Shown piece after piece: positions 42,901 through 51,040 of a stretch of 64,000 nt of DNA. The stretch is from Aurelia coerulea (taxonomy: Eukaryota > Cnidaria > Scyphozoa > Semaeostomeae > Ulmaridae). The position numbers and the translations under genes were made by a program. The notes beneath the pieces were generated by a model. The model searched no databases, had not been told where the DNA came from, and saw only the letters and a list, made by a program, of their open reading frames with translations. The stretch's first letter is position 1, and each line of letters opens with the position of its first letter. Location: positions 124,001 to 188,000 of the forward strand of contig CM076949.1 of assembly GCA_039566865.1 (NCBI GenBank), written 5' to 3'.

Positions 42901-45777
42901 GTATCTCAAATTTCGAGCTTTACGACTAAGACCCCTTTTACACTATGCCGGTACAAAATGAATACGGCATGAAACTGTGCCTTATTGGCCTCCCGTTTAC
43001 ACTATGCCGGCATAGTTTCCACGTGAATACGACTCGAAATGAGTACGGAATTCTAACTGGCTTCGTCGCTCAACCGGCGTAGTGTAGGGTAAGACACGGG
43101 GTAAAGTGAACTACGGGGTAAAGTGAACTACTCAGAACATTCGCGCTTCTCTCCAAAAGTAAACATGCAATGATAAAACGTGATTTATGCCCAATGCTTT
43201 GGTACATGTGCTCACAGAAAATGAAAACATTTTTACAAAATAGTTCTTCCTGTTGTTGCAAAAAATCCCTTTACCCGAGGCAGTAGAAACAACCTCGGGA
43301 AATTATGGTTTATAGGTTTGGGCTCCTATCTTTGGTCTTAATTTTTTACCCCTAGACGAAATTCATTTCTATAATTGTTTTGATCGATTTGAAGCACATG
43401 CCATGTGTTTACTTTTTCCAAAAGAAAAGGGCCAAGAAAGACTTTTTTTGTCAGCTAACATAATATTTTAGAAGATCTACCGTTCAGTCGATATTTTGCT
43501 TCGACCGGGGTAAAGTGAACTACCCATGATTTTTGATTTTCTCATATGAACATTAAGTCAGATGAAGAAAACCTATTTCATCTCATTTGCTTCATAATTC
43601 TGCCTTCAGAAAATCATAATTTGCAGGACAATTTTTCGCTCTCATGACACAGAAATATATTCTGATACCAGCTCCCTAAAAAACCTCCAAAAAGTTGACA
43701 GCCTAAGTTTGACCTTCATTCCAAAATGCGGTTACTGATCTAAGAATTTCATTGGGATTTGATGAAGCAAGTATACCTATCGAAATAGAAAGGATAAATG
43801 GCCATCACTGTGAAATTAGAATATTTATAATTGTCATAGATTTATAACTATTTTTGGTTTTATTTCTGGGTGGAGGTTTCAGGGCAAAGTGAACTACTTT
43901 GAAAATAGTGTTTCTCTTCGTGGTGATTTGGTATTTATATGTAATATAGTATTTTCCAAGTATATTCCCATTATTGTTCATCGAATTGTATTCAGGTCTT
44001 GCAATCTGACTCGAATTTGTGACTTTAACAATAGTTTTTGGTTGATGTTTCATCTGCAAAGATCGTTCTCAACGTAGGTCACCGTTTAATTTTTTTAAAT
44101 ATCACTTTTGTGAAATTTTTGGGTTTATTTCGTTTTTGCATGCGAAGAACCCCTTAGAGTTGCAAAATGAATCATGTTTTCGGGTTTTACCAGCATCATT
44201 TTGGTTTTATCGAACAATTGCTAAGTAGTTCACTTTACCCCGGCCTGGGGTAAAGTGATCTAGGCAGAGCGGTCGCCAAAGAAAGCTCTTTTGTGAGACA
44301 ATGGAAAAAGATTTGAAAAATATTTTTGCTTGATAAACTGACCCAAAGACATAATGTCAAAACAACGTTAAAAAGTTTGCCCTCAGCTACAATATCTTTA
44401 GGATATCCTTGAAAAACCTTCAAAATAGTTCACTTTACCCCGTCTTACCCTAAACGGCAAATATGGCATAATTTCATGTCGGATTCACATCGAGGCAATA
44501 ATCTGGCAACTGAGTGCATGCGCCTTTACTAATCTTCGCTCTGCTCATGGTCAAAACCTATCGTATTCATTTTGTGCCGGTATAGTGTAAACGGTGATTC
44601 CTTTTAAACAGAAAAACCAATGCGGCACAGTTTTATGTCGTATTCATTTTGTACCGGCATAGTGTAAACGGGGTCTAAGAGGCCCTTTACATGAGAAATT
44701 TCAACCTGGGTTGAGTTGAACACGGGTTGAGTTTCAACTCAGTTGACGGTGTAAGCCTTCATCGCGTTTACATGAAGGAGGCCGAGTTGAAACTCAGCAC
44801 GGGTTAAACTCAACTCGGCTACTCAACCCGTGTTGAAATTTCAACACGGGTTGAAATTCTCGTGTAAACGCAAAATTTTTTCAACTCGGGGTGAGATTAA
44901 AATGCGAACAAAGGAGATCGAATCTATTTCCGCAATCATTTTTTTCAAATATTTGAGTTGGCTCTGATTCCTTCTTCTATTGTTTGCAACCATGTGACCT
45001 AATCTCAACCCGTGTTGAGAGTTCATGTAAACGCAAGGCAAAATAAGCAATGCTGTTAAAACTCAACCCGTGTTGAAACTCAACACAGGTTGAAATTTAT
45101 CATGTAAAGGGCCTCTAAATGCTGATGTGCTTTGAAGTTTTCTTTCGATTATCTGATATGGTTTCTTGCGACAAATCTGTTATTTCTTGAGCTCGCAGGA
45201 CGGACATAATTTTTTTACCTCTGTTACACCATGACAATCTTCATCATTTCTTTGATTAATTACTTTACTTAACTTTATCTTTATTTAACTCCTTAACTCC
45301 TTTATTTATCTTTAAAAGGTTTGCTTTGATGTTTATTGTGAGAGCAGTGTTGCAGATGTCCAACAAGAACGTCTATTCCTTAGAAAGCAAAGGTTTGCAT
45401 TTCCTTTATCTCATATTTTATCTTTTTACAATTTTCCTTTCAAATATGAACCTTTATTACACTTGCACAAAAGTTTTACCCAAATTGTTGCATTTAGTTG
45501 AACAACTTTTCAAAAAGTAGAAAAAGGAGATTCGAATGAGTGACTCTGATCGACTTTGATTTCAATGGTTCAGGCTTTCAATATTAATCATTTAATAGAT
45601 TGAGCCAATTGATCAAAACTCCAGATCTAGAAAAAATGAAAAAGTCAGTTCAAGTCCTACACCTAAACTTAATAAAGAATTTTAACTAGTTGAATTTTTC
45701 GTTCCTAATTTAGGGGCAGAGACAGATGCAAGCCACATGTTTATAAACGTGAAAAAGGACTTTTTATTCATGAGTAA
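8119..45777 (+). CDS. THOC5: THO complex subunit 5, complete (21 coding exons)
   Basis: THOC5 (FMIP) is a subunit of the THO part of TREX, which couples transcription and processing to nuclear mRNA export. Exons: 8119-8270, 10361-10592, 12642-12755, 13507-13604, 15764-15839, 16623-16693, 18589-18786, 19040-19089, 19575-19652, 19987-20054, 20363-20462, 22924-23035, 23199-23300, 24117-24216, 24672-24783, 40660-40763, 41221-41308, 41987-42096, 42334-42426, 45319-45392, 45714-45777. All junctions are GT..AG and all phases agree, giving 731 codons (human 683). Conserved signatures in order: [32 protein letters not shown] (coiled coil), [78 protein letters not shown], and a C-terminal [20 protein letters not shown]. 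Start: the ATG at 8119 follows an in-frame stop (8107). A second in-frame ATG at 8158 ([16 protein letters not shown]) is an alternative. The basic N-terminus could serve as a nuclear signal. Confidence 0.96.
9901..9961. repeat. (TTGG)n(TTGA)n microsatellite
   Basis: About seven TTGG followed by about nine TTGA tetramers in THOC5 intron 1. The rest of that intron (8271-10360) shows no recognised gene or complete element. Confidence 0.95.
10988..11090. repeat. Minisatellite, ~14-bp unit
   Basis: Roughly seven degenerate copies of CAATGACCTCTAAA in THOC5 intron 2. The remainder of the intron (10593-12641) is AT-rich with no recognised feature except a G run near 11596. Confidence 0.9.
13605..15763 (+). 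other. THOC5 intron 4, one small inverted repeat
   Basis: Donor GTGAGT, acceptor CATAG. A 17-bp perfect inverted repeat, TTTTCACTAACCTAATG at 15357-15373 and its complement at 15461-15477, encloses about 90 bp. No coding content was recognised in the rest. Confidence 0.6.
16744..17693. mobile_element. Long foldback element in THOC5 intron 6
   Basis: The two halves are imperfect inverted copies of each other over roughly 400 bp. The outer ends read TACAAGTTTGGAACATTCTG at the left and CAGAATGTTTCAAAGTTGTA at the right, each next to TA. Interior matches include the CAGACC/GGTCTG and AAAGTCTTTTAAAATCAA/TTGATTTTAAAAGACTT blocks. A ~48-bp piece at about 17547-17640 is tandemly duplicated only in the right arm. 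A TA target and palindromic structure fit a non-autonomous Tc1/mariner-like foldback. No transposase seen. Confidence 0.7.
17707..17747. repeat. TTCGGTG heptanucleotide repeat
   Basis: About five perfect copies of GTTCGGT directly right of the foldback element, in THOC5 intron 6. Confidence 0.9.
19675..19735. repeat. ATCA-type microsatellite
   Basis: Interrupted ATCA tetramers, directly after the donor of THOC5 exon 9. Confidence 0.85.
20793..22803. mobile_element. DNA transposon with long TIRs in THOC5 intron 11
   Basis: The left end (CTGTGTGCGCCAAAATAAAC, then CCACGATAAATC and GGACCGATTTTGAA) is repeated in inverse order at the right end (TTCAAAATCGGTCCAGTGTA, then GATTTATCGTGG). The inverted similarity runs through TTTAGCAGAAAGCCTGAATT and so covers well over 100 bp per arm. 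Left of it stands TA; the right boundary is blurred. Two tandem ~190-bp repeats fill the left part (about 20870-21060 and 21068-21260). A hAT-like element is nested inside. No transposase recognised. A solo end of the same family lies in RAN at 430-545. Confidence 0.75.
21361..22392. mobile_element. Nested hAT-like non-autonomous element
   Basis: Ends CAGGGGCGGCT at 21361 and AGCCGCCCCTG ending 22392 are inverted copies of the type typical of hAT transposons. Each is followed inwards by a GGTATTC / GAATACCT block. The expected 8-bp target duplication is not clear (TGTCAAGG versus TAGGGGGT), so the copy is old or the boundary is off by some bases. The short reading frames inside were not recognised as a hAT transposase. 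Confidence 0.6.
24823..40666. repeat. Intronic satellite array: ~98 monomers of 161/162 bp
   Basis: Fills THOC5 intron 15 (24784-40659) apart from the first 39 bases. First spacings of TAGTTCTTAC (24828, 24989, 25150) give 161 bp; monomers with CATTGAATCAAG in place of CATTAATTAAG are 162 bp. Monomers are highly similar and differ at a few marker positions (CCAGAGAC / GCAGAGTC / GAAGAGTC, GTATAAT / TTATAAT, AACAACTT / AACACCTT). Each contains TTCTATATTCCAG followed by AGACATT, which is exactly the 3' splice site and first 7 bases of exon 16. The array therefore grew by tandem duplication of a piece spanning the intron end and exon edge. The true exon 16 follows the last monomer. Confidence 0.97.
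40660..40763 (+). CDS. THOC5: THOC5 exon 16, downstream of the array
   Basis: Encodes [20 protein letters not shown] and on to YADYV, matching the THOC5 block that in human reads ...LFPAKVVSRLVKWVTV...EDYM. Its first seven bases, AGACATT, recur after the AG in nearly all array monomers, but in those the next bases are TTTAG instead of GCAAG. The donor is GTAATT at 40764. Confidence 0.93.
40905..40942. repeat. 12-bp tandem repeat
   Basis: Three copies of CCTCATAATTG-type sequence in THOC5 intron 16. Confidence 0.8.
41683..41938 (-). pseudogene. Non-LTR retrotransposon scrap
   Basis: The minus strand encodes [19 protein letters not shown] followed by a cysteine-bearing [19 protein letters not shown]. 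This resembles the region after the reverse transcriptase core of many animal non-LTR retrotransposons, where a CxxC...H/C motif ends the ORF. Only this tail is present, antisense within THOC5 intron 17 and about 50 bp from exon 18. The family cannot be fixed from so short a piece. Confidence 0.5.
42927..44678. mobile_element. Harbinger-like element A (TAA flanks), interrupted
   Basis: In THOC5 intron 19. TIRs of about 55 bp: left GACCCCTTTTACACTATGCC from 42930, right its inverted copy ending GGGGTC at 44675. Inner TIR phrases GGTACAAAATGAATACG and AAACTGTGCC recur on both sides. Both ends are flanked by TAA (42927-42929 and 44676-44678), the 3-bp target type of PIF/Harbinger. Only about 380 bp are native; the middle is another element inserted at 43087. 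No transposase, so non-autonomous. Confidence 0.75.
43087..44450. mobile_element. Nested element C with TA duplication and subterminal repeats
   Basis: Inserted into element A. Ends GGGTAAGACACGGGG at the left and CCCCGTCTTACCC at the right, flanked by TA (43085-43086, 44451-44452). Joining the flanks restores GTGTAAACGG, the phrase found in the intact TIR of element A, which proves the insertion. The motif GGGGTAAAGTGAACTA occurs about seven times in the element, in both orientations (near 43099, 43115, 43507, 43882, 44226, 44249, 44424). No transposase was recognised. Confidence 0.75.
44676..45118. mobile_element. Harbinger-like element B (TAA flanks)
   Basis: Element of 437 bp (44679-45115) with about 54-bp TIRs starting GAGGCCCTTTACATGA and ending with the inverse, flanked by TAA (44676-44678 and 45116-45118). 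Inside, the phrase TCAACCCGTGTTGAAA recurs many times in both orientations, so the whole copy can fold. It shares its left TAA with the right TAA of element A. Confidence 0.75.
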
Positions 45778-45939
45778 ACATTTATCTCTAACAGTATGAC
45801 GTTTTTCATATAACTTCCTTTTTGTTCGTTTTAACACTAATTCTCGTCGTTCATTGCAAGTATATGAGGCAGTGATGTCATTGCATGATATACATGGGTA
45901 ACTTATCAATTCTTATTCCTGTAAAGTATGTTTGGGCAA

Positions 45940-46317
45940 ACTCAAGGTACAGTCTTGGTTTTTTAGCGGGAAAAATGAAATTTATGGAAGAATGCTAATT
46001 TTCACCAAAGATTACACATAGCCTTACTTCTTGGCGAAAACTGTAGATTTTTGAAAACAGCTCATTTTGGGGAAACAAGAATAGTCTTGCTATTTGATCA
46101 AATATTGCCTAGGTGGGATTGTTGAAAGCGGCCAATTTTTACAAAAGGGTAAAGGTATGGTCTTATTTTTTGGCCAAAATCGCGATTTTCAGAATTTCAT
46201 AACGGATTGTTTTGAAAAAAGCAGCAAAGCCTATATCGTTCCTTTTAGGCAAAGATTGGTATATTCAAAAAATACCCATTTTTGTCGTAAAAGTAAGCCT
46301 TCACTCTTTATTTTTTT
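45940..46317. repeat. Degenerate left fringe of the 69-bp array
   Basis: Broken versions of the 69-bp unit (TTTTTGGCCAAAA, AAGGTATGGTCTTA, TTTTGAAAA) precede the regular array. They look like old copies that have escaped homogenisation. No AATAAA or ATTAAA poly(A) signal is visible between the THOC5 stop and this point. Confidence 0.6.
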
Positions 46318-49300
46318 TCTAAAAAAGGGCCCTTTTGGAAATACTGATTTTTGGCCTAAAAGTAAGGCTATACCCTTTGCTTTTTTCCAAAAATAGGGCC
46401 TTTTTGGAAATACTTATTTTTAGCCTAAAAGTAAGGCTATACCCTTTGCTTTTTTCCAAAAATAGGCCCTTTTTGGAAATACTTATTTTTGGCCTAAAAG
46501 TAAGGCTATACCCTTTGCTTTTTTCCAGAAATAGGCCCTTTTCGGAAATTCGTATTTTTGGCCTAAAAGTAAGGCTATACCCTTTGCTTTTTTTCAAAAA
46601 TAGGACCTTTTCGGAAATACCGATTTTTGGCCTAAAAGTAAGGCTATACCCTTTGCTTTTTTCCAAAAATAGGCCCTTTTGGAAATACTTATTTTTGGCC
46701 TAAAAGTAAGGCTATACCCTTTGCTTTTTTCCAAAATAGGCCCTTTTTGGAAATACTTATTTTTGGCCTAAAAAAGTAAGGCTATACCCTTTGCTTTTTT
46801 CCAAAAATAGGCCGTTTTTGGAAATCCTTATTTTTGGCATAAAAGTAAGGCTATACCCTTTACTTTTTCCAAAAATAGGCCCTTTTTGGAAATACTTATT
46901 TTTGGCCTAAAAGTAAGGCTATACCCTTTGCTTTTTTCCAAAAAATAGGCCCTTTTTGGAAATACTTATTTTTGGCCTAAAAGTAAGGCTATACCCTTTG
47001 CTTTTTTCCAAAAATAGGCCCTTTTTGGAAATACTTATTTTTGGCCTAAAAGTAAGGCTATACCCTTTGCTTTTTTCCAAAAATAGGCCCTTTTTGGAAA
47101 TACTTATTTTTGGCCTAAAAGTAAGGCTATACCCTTTGCTTTTTTCCAAAAATAGGCCCTTTTGGAAATACCGATTTTTGGCCTAAAAGTAAGGCTATAC
47201 CCTTTGCTTTTTTCCAAAAATAGGCCCTTTTTGGAAATACTTATTTTTGGCCTAAAAGTAAGGCTATACCCTTTGCTTTTTTCCAAAAATAGGCCCTTTT
47301 TGGAAATACTTATTTTTGGCCTAAAAGTAAGGCTATACCCTTTGCTTTTTTCCAAAAATAGGCCCTTTTTGGAAATACTTATTTTTGGCCTAAAAGTAAG
47401 GCTATACCCTTTGCTTTTTTCCAAAAATAGGCCCTTTTTGGAAATACTTATTTTTGGCCTAAAAGTAAGGCTATACCCTTTGCTTTTTTCCAAAAATAGG
47501 CCCTTTTTGGAAATACTTATTTTTGGCCTAAAAGTAAGGCTATACCCTTTGCTTTTTTCCAAAAATAGGCCCTTTTTGGAAATCCTTATTTTTGGCCAAA
47601 AAGTAAGACTATACCCTTTGCTTTTTACGGGAAATAGGCCCTTTTCTGAAATACCGATTTTTGGCCTAAAAATAAGGCTATACCCTTTGCTTTTTTCCAA
47701 AAATAGGCCCTTTTTGGAAATACTTATTTTTGGCCTAAAAGTAAGGCTATACCCTTTGCTTTTTTCCAAAAATAGGCCCTTTTTGGAAATACTTATTTTT
47801 GGCCTAAAAGTAAGGCTATACCCTTTGCTTTTTTCCAAAAATAGGCCCTTTTTGGAAATACTTATTTTTGGCCTAAAAGTAAGGCTATACCCTTTGCTTT
47901 TTTCCAAAAATAGGCCCTTTTTGGAAATACTTATTTTTGGCCTAAAAGTAAGGCTATACCCTTTGCTTTTTTCCAAAAATAGGCCCTTTTTGGAAATACT
48001 TATTTTTAGCCTAAAAGTAAGGCTATACCCTTTGCTTTTTTCCAAAAATAGGCCCTTTTTGGAAATACTTATTTTTGGCCTAAAAGTAAGGCTATACCCT
48101 TTGCTTTTTTCCAAAAATAGGCCCTTTTTGGAAATACTTATTTTTGGCCTAAAAGTAAGGCTATACCCTTTGCTTTTTTCCAAAAATAGGCCCTTTTTGG
48201 AAATACTTATTTTTGGCCTAAAAGTAAGGCTATACCCTTTGCTTTTTTCCAAAAATAGGCCCTTTTTGGAAATACTTATTTTTGGCCTAAAAGTAAGGCT
48301 ATACCCTTTGCTTTTTTTCCAAAAATAGGCCCTTTTTGGAAATACTTATTTTTGGCCTAAAAGTAAGGCTATACCCTTTGCTTTTTTTCAAAAATAGGCC
48401 TTTTTGGAAATACTTATTTTTGGCCTAAAAGTAAGGCTATACCCTTTGCTTTTTTCCAAAAATAGGCCCTTTTTGGAAATACTTATTTTTGGCCTAAAAG
48501 TAAGGCTATACCCTTTGCTTTTTTCCAAAAATAGGCCCTTTTCGGAAATACTTATTTTTGGCCTAAAAGTAAGGCTATACCCTTTGCTTTGTTTCAAAAA
48601 TAGGCCCTTTTTGGAAATCCTTATTTTTGGCCAAAAAGTAAGACTATACCCTTTGCTTTTTTCCAAAATAGGCCCTTTTTGGAAATACTTATTTTTGGCC
48701 TAAAAGTAAGGCTATACCCTTTGCTTTTTTCCAAAAATAGGCCCTTTTTGGAAATACTTATTTTTGGCCTAAAAGTAAGGCTATACCCTTTGCTTTTTTC
48801 CAAAAATAGGCCCTTTTTGGAAATACTTATTTTTGGCCTAAAAGTAAGGCTATACCCTTTGCTTTTATCGAAAAATAGGCCCTTTTTGGAAATACTTATT
48901 TTTGGCCAAAAAGTAAGACTATACCCTTTGCTTTTTTCGAAAAATAGGCCCTTTTCTGAAATACCGATTTTTGGCCTAAAAGTAAGGCTATACCCTTTGC
49001 TTTTTTCCAAAAATAGGCCCTTTTTGGAAATACTTATTTTTGGCCTAAAAGTAAGGCTATACCCTTTGCTTTTTTCCAAAAATAGGCCCTTTTTGGAAAT
49101 ACTTATTTTTGGCCTAAAAGTAAGGCTATACCCTTTGCTTTTTTCCAAAAATAGGCCCTTTTTGGAAATACTTATTTTTGGCCTAAAAGTAAGGCTATAC
49201 CCTTTGCTTTTTTCCAAAAATAGGCCCTTTTTGGAAATACTTATTTTTGGCCTAAAAGTGAGGCCATACCCTTTGCTTTTTTCCAAAAATAGGCCCTTTT

Positions 49301-49532
49301 TGGAAATACTTATTTTTGGCCTAAAAGTAAGGCTATACCCTTTGCTTTTTCCAAGAATAGGCCCTTTTTGGAAATACTTATTTTTGGCCTAAAAGTAAGG
49401 CTATACCCTTTGCTTTTTTCCAAAAATAGGCCCTTTTTGGAAATACTTATTTTTGGCCTAAAAGTAAGGCTATACCCTTTGCTGTTTTCCAAAAATAGGC
49501 CCTATTTTGCAATAGTGATTTTGGGCCATTTG
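46318..49532. repeat. Tandem array of ~46 copies of a 69-bp hairpin unit
   Basis: Regular head-to-tail copies between the convergent THOC5 and NUP88 genes. Each unit contains TTTCCAAAAA-TAGGCCC-TTTTTGGAAA, a 10-bp stem with a 7-base loop, and the phrase AAGTAAGGCTATACCCTTTG. Because 69 is a multiple of 3 and the unit lacks stops in one frame on each strand, long open frames appear on both strands (388 codons + at 47162-48328; 382 codons - at 47104-48252). These are repeats of a 23-residue phrase with no recognised homology, so I treat them as non-coding. Confidence 0.97.
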
Positions 49533-49812
49533 GCCAATTGCTGGAGAGACTTTTGACACAGGCAGGTTGATATGAAAGATAAGCGAAAGTTTCTTGTCAA
49601 AGTTTTTTACATTGTACATGATACATTATAGAAAATGCATTAACCACCACACCTTGCACAAGTTACATTGCAGACACCATACATTGACGCAGATGTACAA
49701 AATACGGTTTAGCACAAATCTTCCCAAATTTGATTGCATATTTTATTTGTTTACATCATAATCCCGGGGTACTACACGTTTCATGGAATACACTGATGTT
49801 TCAATAGAGATA

Positions 49813-50129
49813 TACCGGTTGTCCCAGAAAAATCATACAGATTGGGTTTGTGTCTTGCGATGATAATATAGCCTTAATCAATGGCTAATCAATTTCGAAA
49901 GGTTCCCCGATGAAAAAACTTGAACATAAATACCTTGTTTGTTGATATTAATCCTTTAAGTGTTGAAATTTCAAATTTGTTGTCAAATGATGCTGTATCT
50001 ATGTTCAAGTTAACTATCGAGTATTAGTTTGAGAGTCACTGACTATTGTTTGAGAGTCACTGGCCATTGATTAAAGCTAAATGCTCATCACAGAGCTCAA
50101 TCTGTAATTTTTTTCTGGGATACCCGGTA
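49813..50129. mobile_element. Small mariner-like element (313 bp)
   Basis: Ends CCGGTTGTCCCAGAAAAA at 49815 and TTTTTTCTGGGATACCCGG ending 50127 are inverted copies, flanked by TA on both sides. Short size and no coding sequence mark it as a MITE. An interior 21-bp phrase (GTTTGAGAGTCACTG..) is tandemly doubled at about 50028-50068. Confidence 0.65.
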
Positions 50130-51040
50130 GATTCAAAATGATATCTATTTTTAGAGTTCCTTTCGAGTCCGGAATAGATTTTGGGGGCTGAAATAAATGG
50201 AATTAGAAAACGCGAACATTTTTGACTTAGCGAACATCCCAAACAAGTGAATCACAGAACAAATAACAAAATCACAAAAGTATAATTCGTATCATAGTTC
50301 AGGAAAGATGCCTCGATATGTTTGACATTTTAAGAAGCTCGAAATTAATCAAGGGGGATCTGGAATAAAGGCTCATTTTTCAAAAAGTTACTCCTGTTCC
50401 AGACTTCAAAAAAGCACCTCTCTGCTAGACTCAAAAGTGTGATGAATTAGTTTAGATAGTAACCCCTCGATAGTTACTTTTGCACGTGAACGCCCTCTGT
50501 AATGACTTTTGAAAGATAAACGATGAAATTGTTAACAAACAGAAAATGCCTGCCCGAGTTCGTTGTGTACTTGCCTGCCAGAGTACAAGTAACAAATTTA
50601 GAAACAACAGTCCCAGAATCTGCAGTTCTTTAATTCTGTAAGTCCCACCTTTATTACAATAGTTAAAAATAGTTACAATTTGAAAGCACATAAATTGAAA
50701 AGCGTGTGTTTTTCTGAGGTACATCATTTAGGGCTTCTATTTTTATCTTTTTAAAGTTGTGATCATTTTGAATGTAGAGATCTGCCATAATTCCTTATCC
50801 TCTTCCAAAGAATAAGGTGTCAACATCTCAGTTGGATTTTAATGAGAATTTCAAATGTTTCTTCTACTACCACTGCTACGTTTGCCATCATGATTTACAT
50901 TATACATAGTTTGTTGCAATTCAATTGTCCTCAGCTCAATGAATATTCGCCTGCTCAAATGCATTCACTTCAATTGAACACTGAAGCCATGACTGAAGAT
51001 AATTATAGATGAATTGAATTTATGGTCACCTTAGCAACAG
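50130..51040 (-). other. Probable NUP88 3' untranslated/downstream region
   Basis: No exon was recognised. On the minus strand an ATTAAA candidate poly(A) signal lies at 50838-50843, about 200 bases after the NUP88 stop. Confidence 0.4.

Noticed and set aside
46319..49556. Repeat-protein genes on either strand of the 69-bp array
   Set aside because: Frames exist on both strands over the same bases, follow purely from a stop-free unit of 23 codons, and show no start context, introns or known domain.
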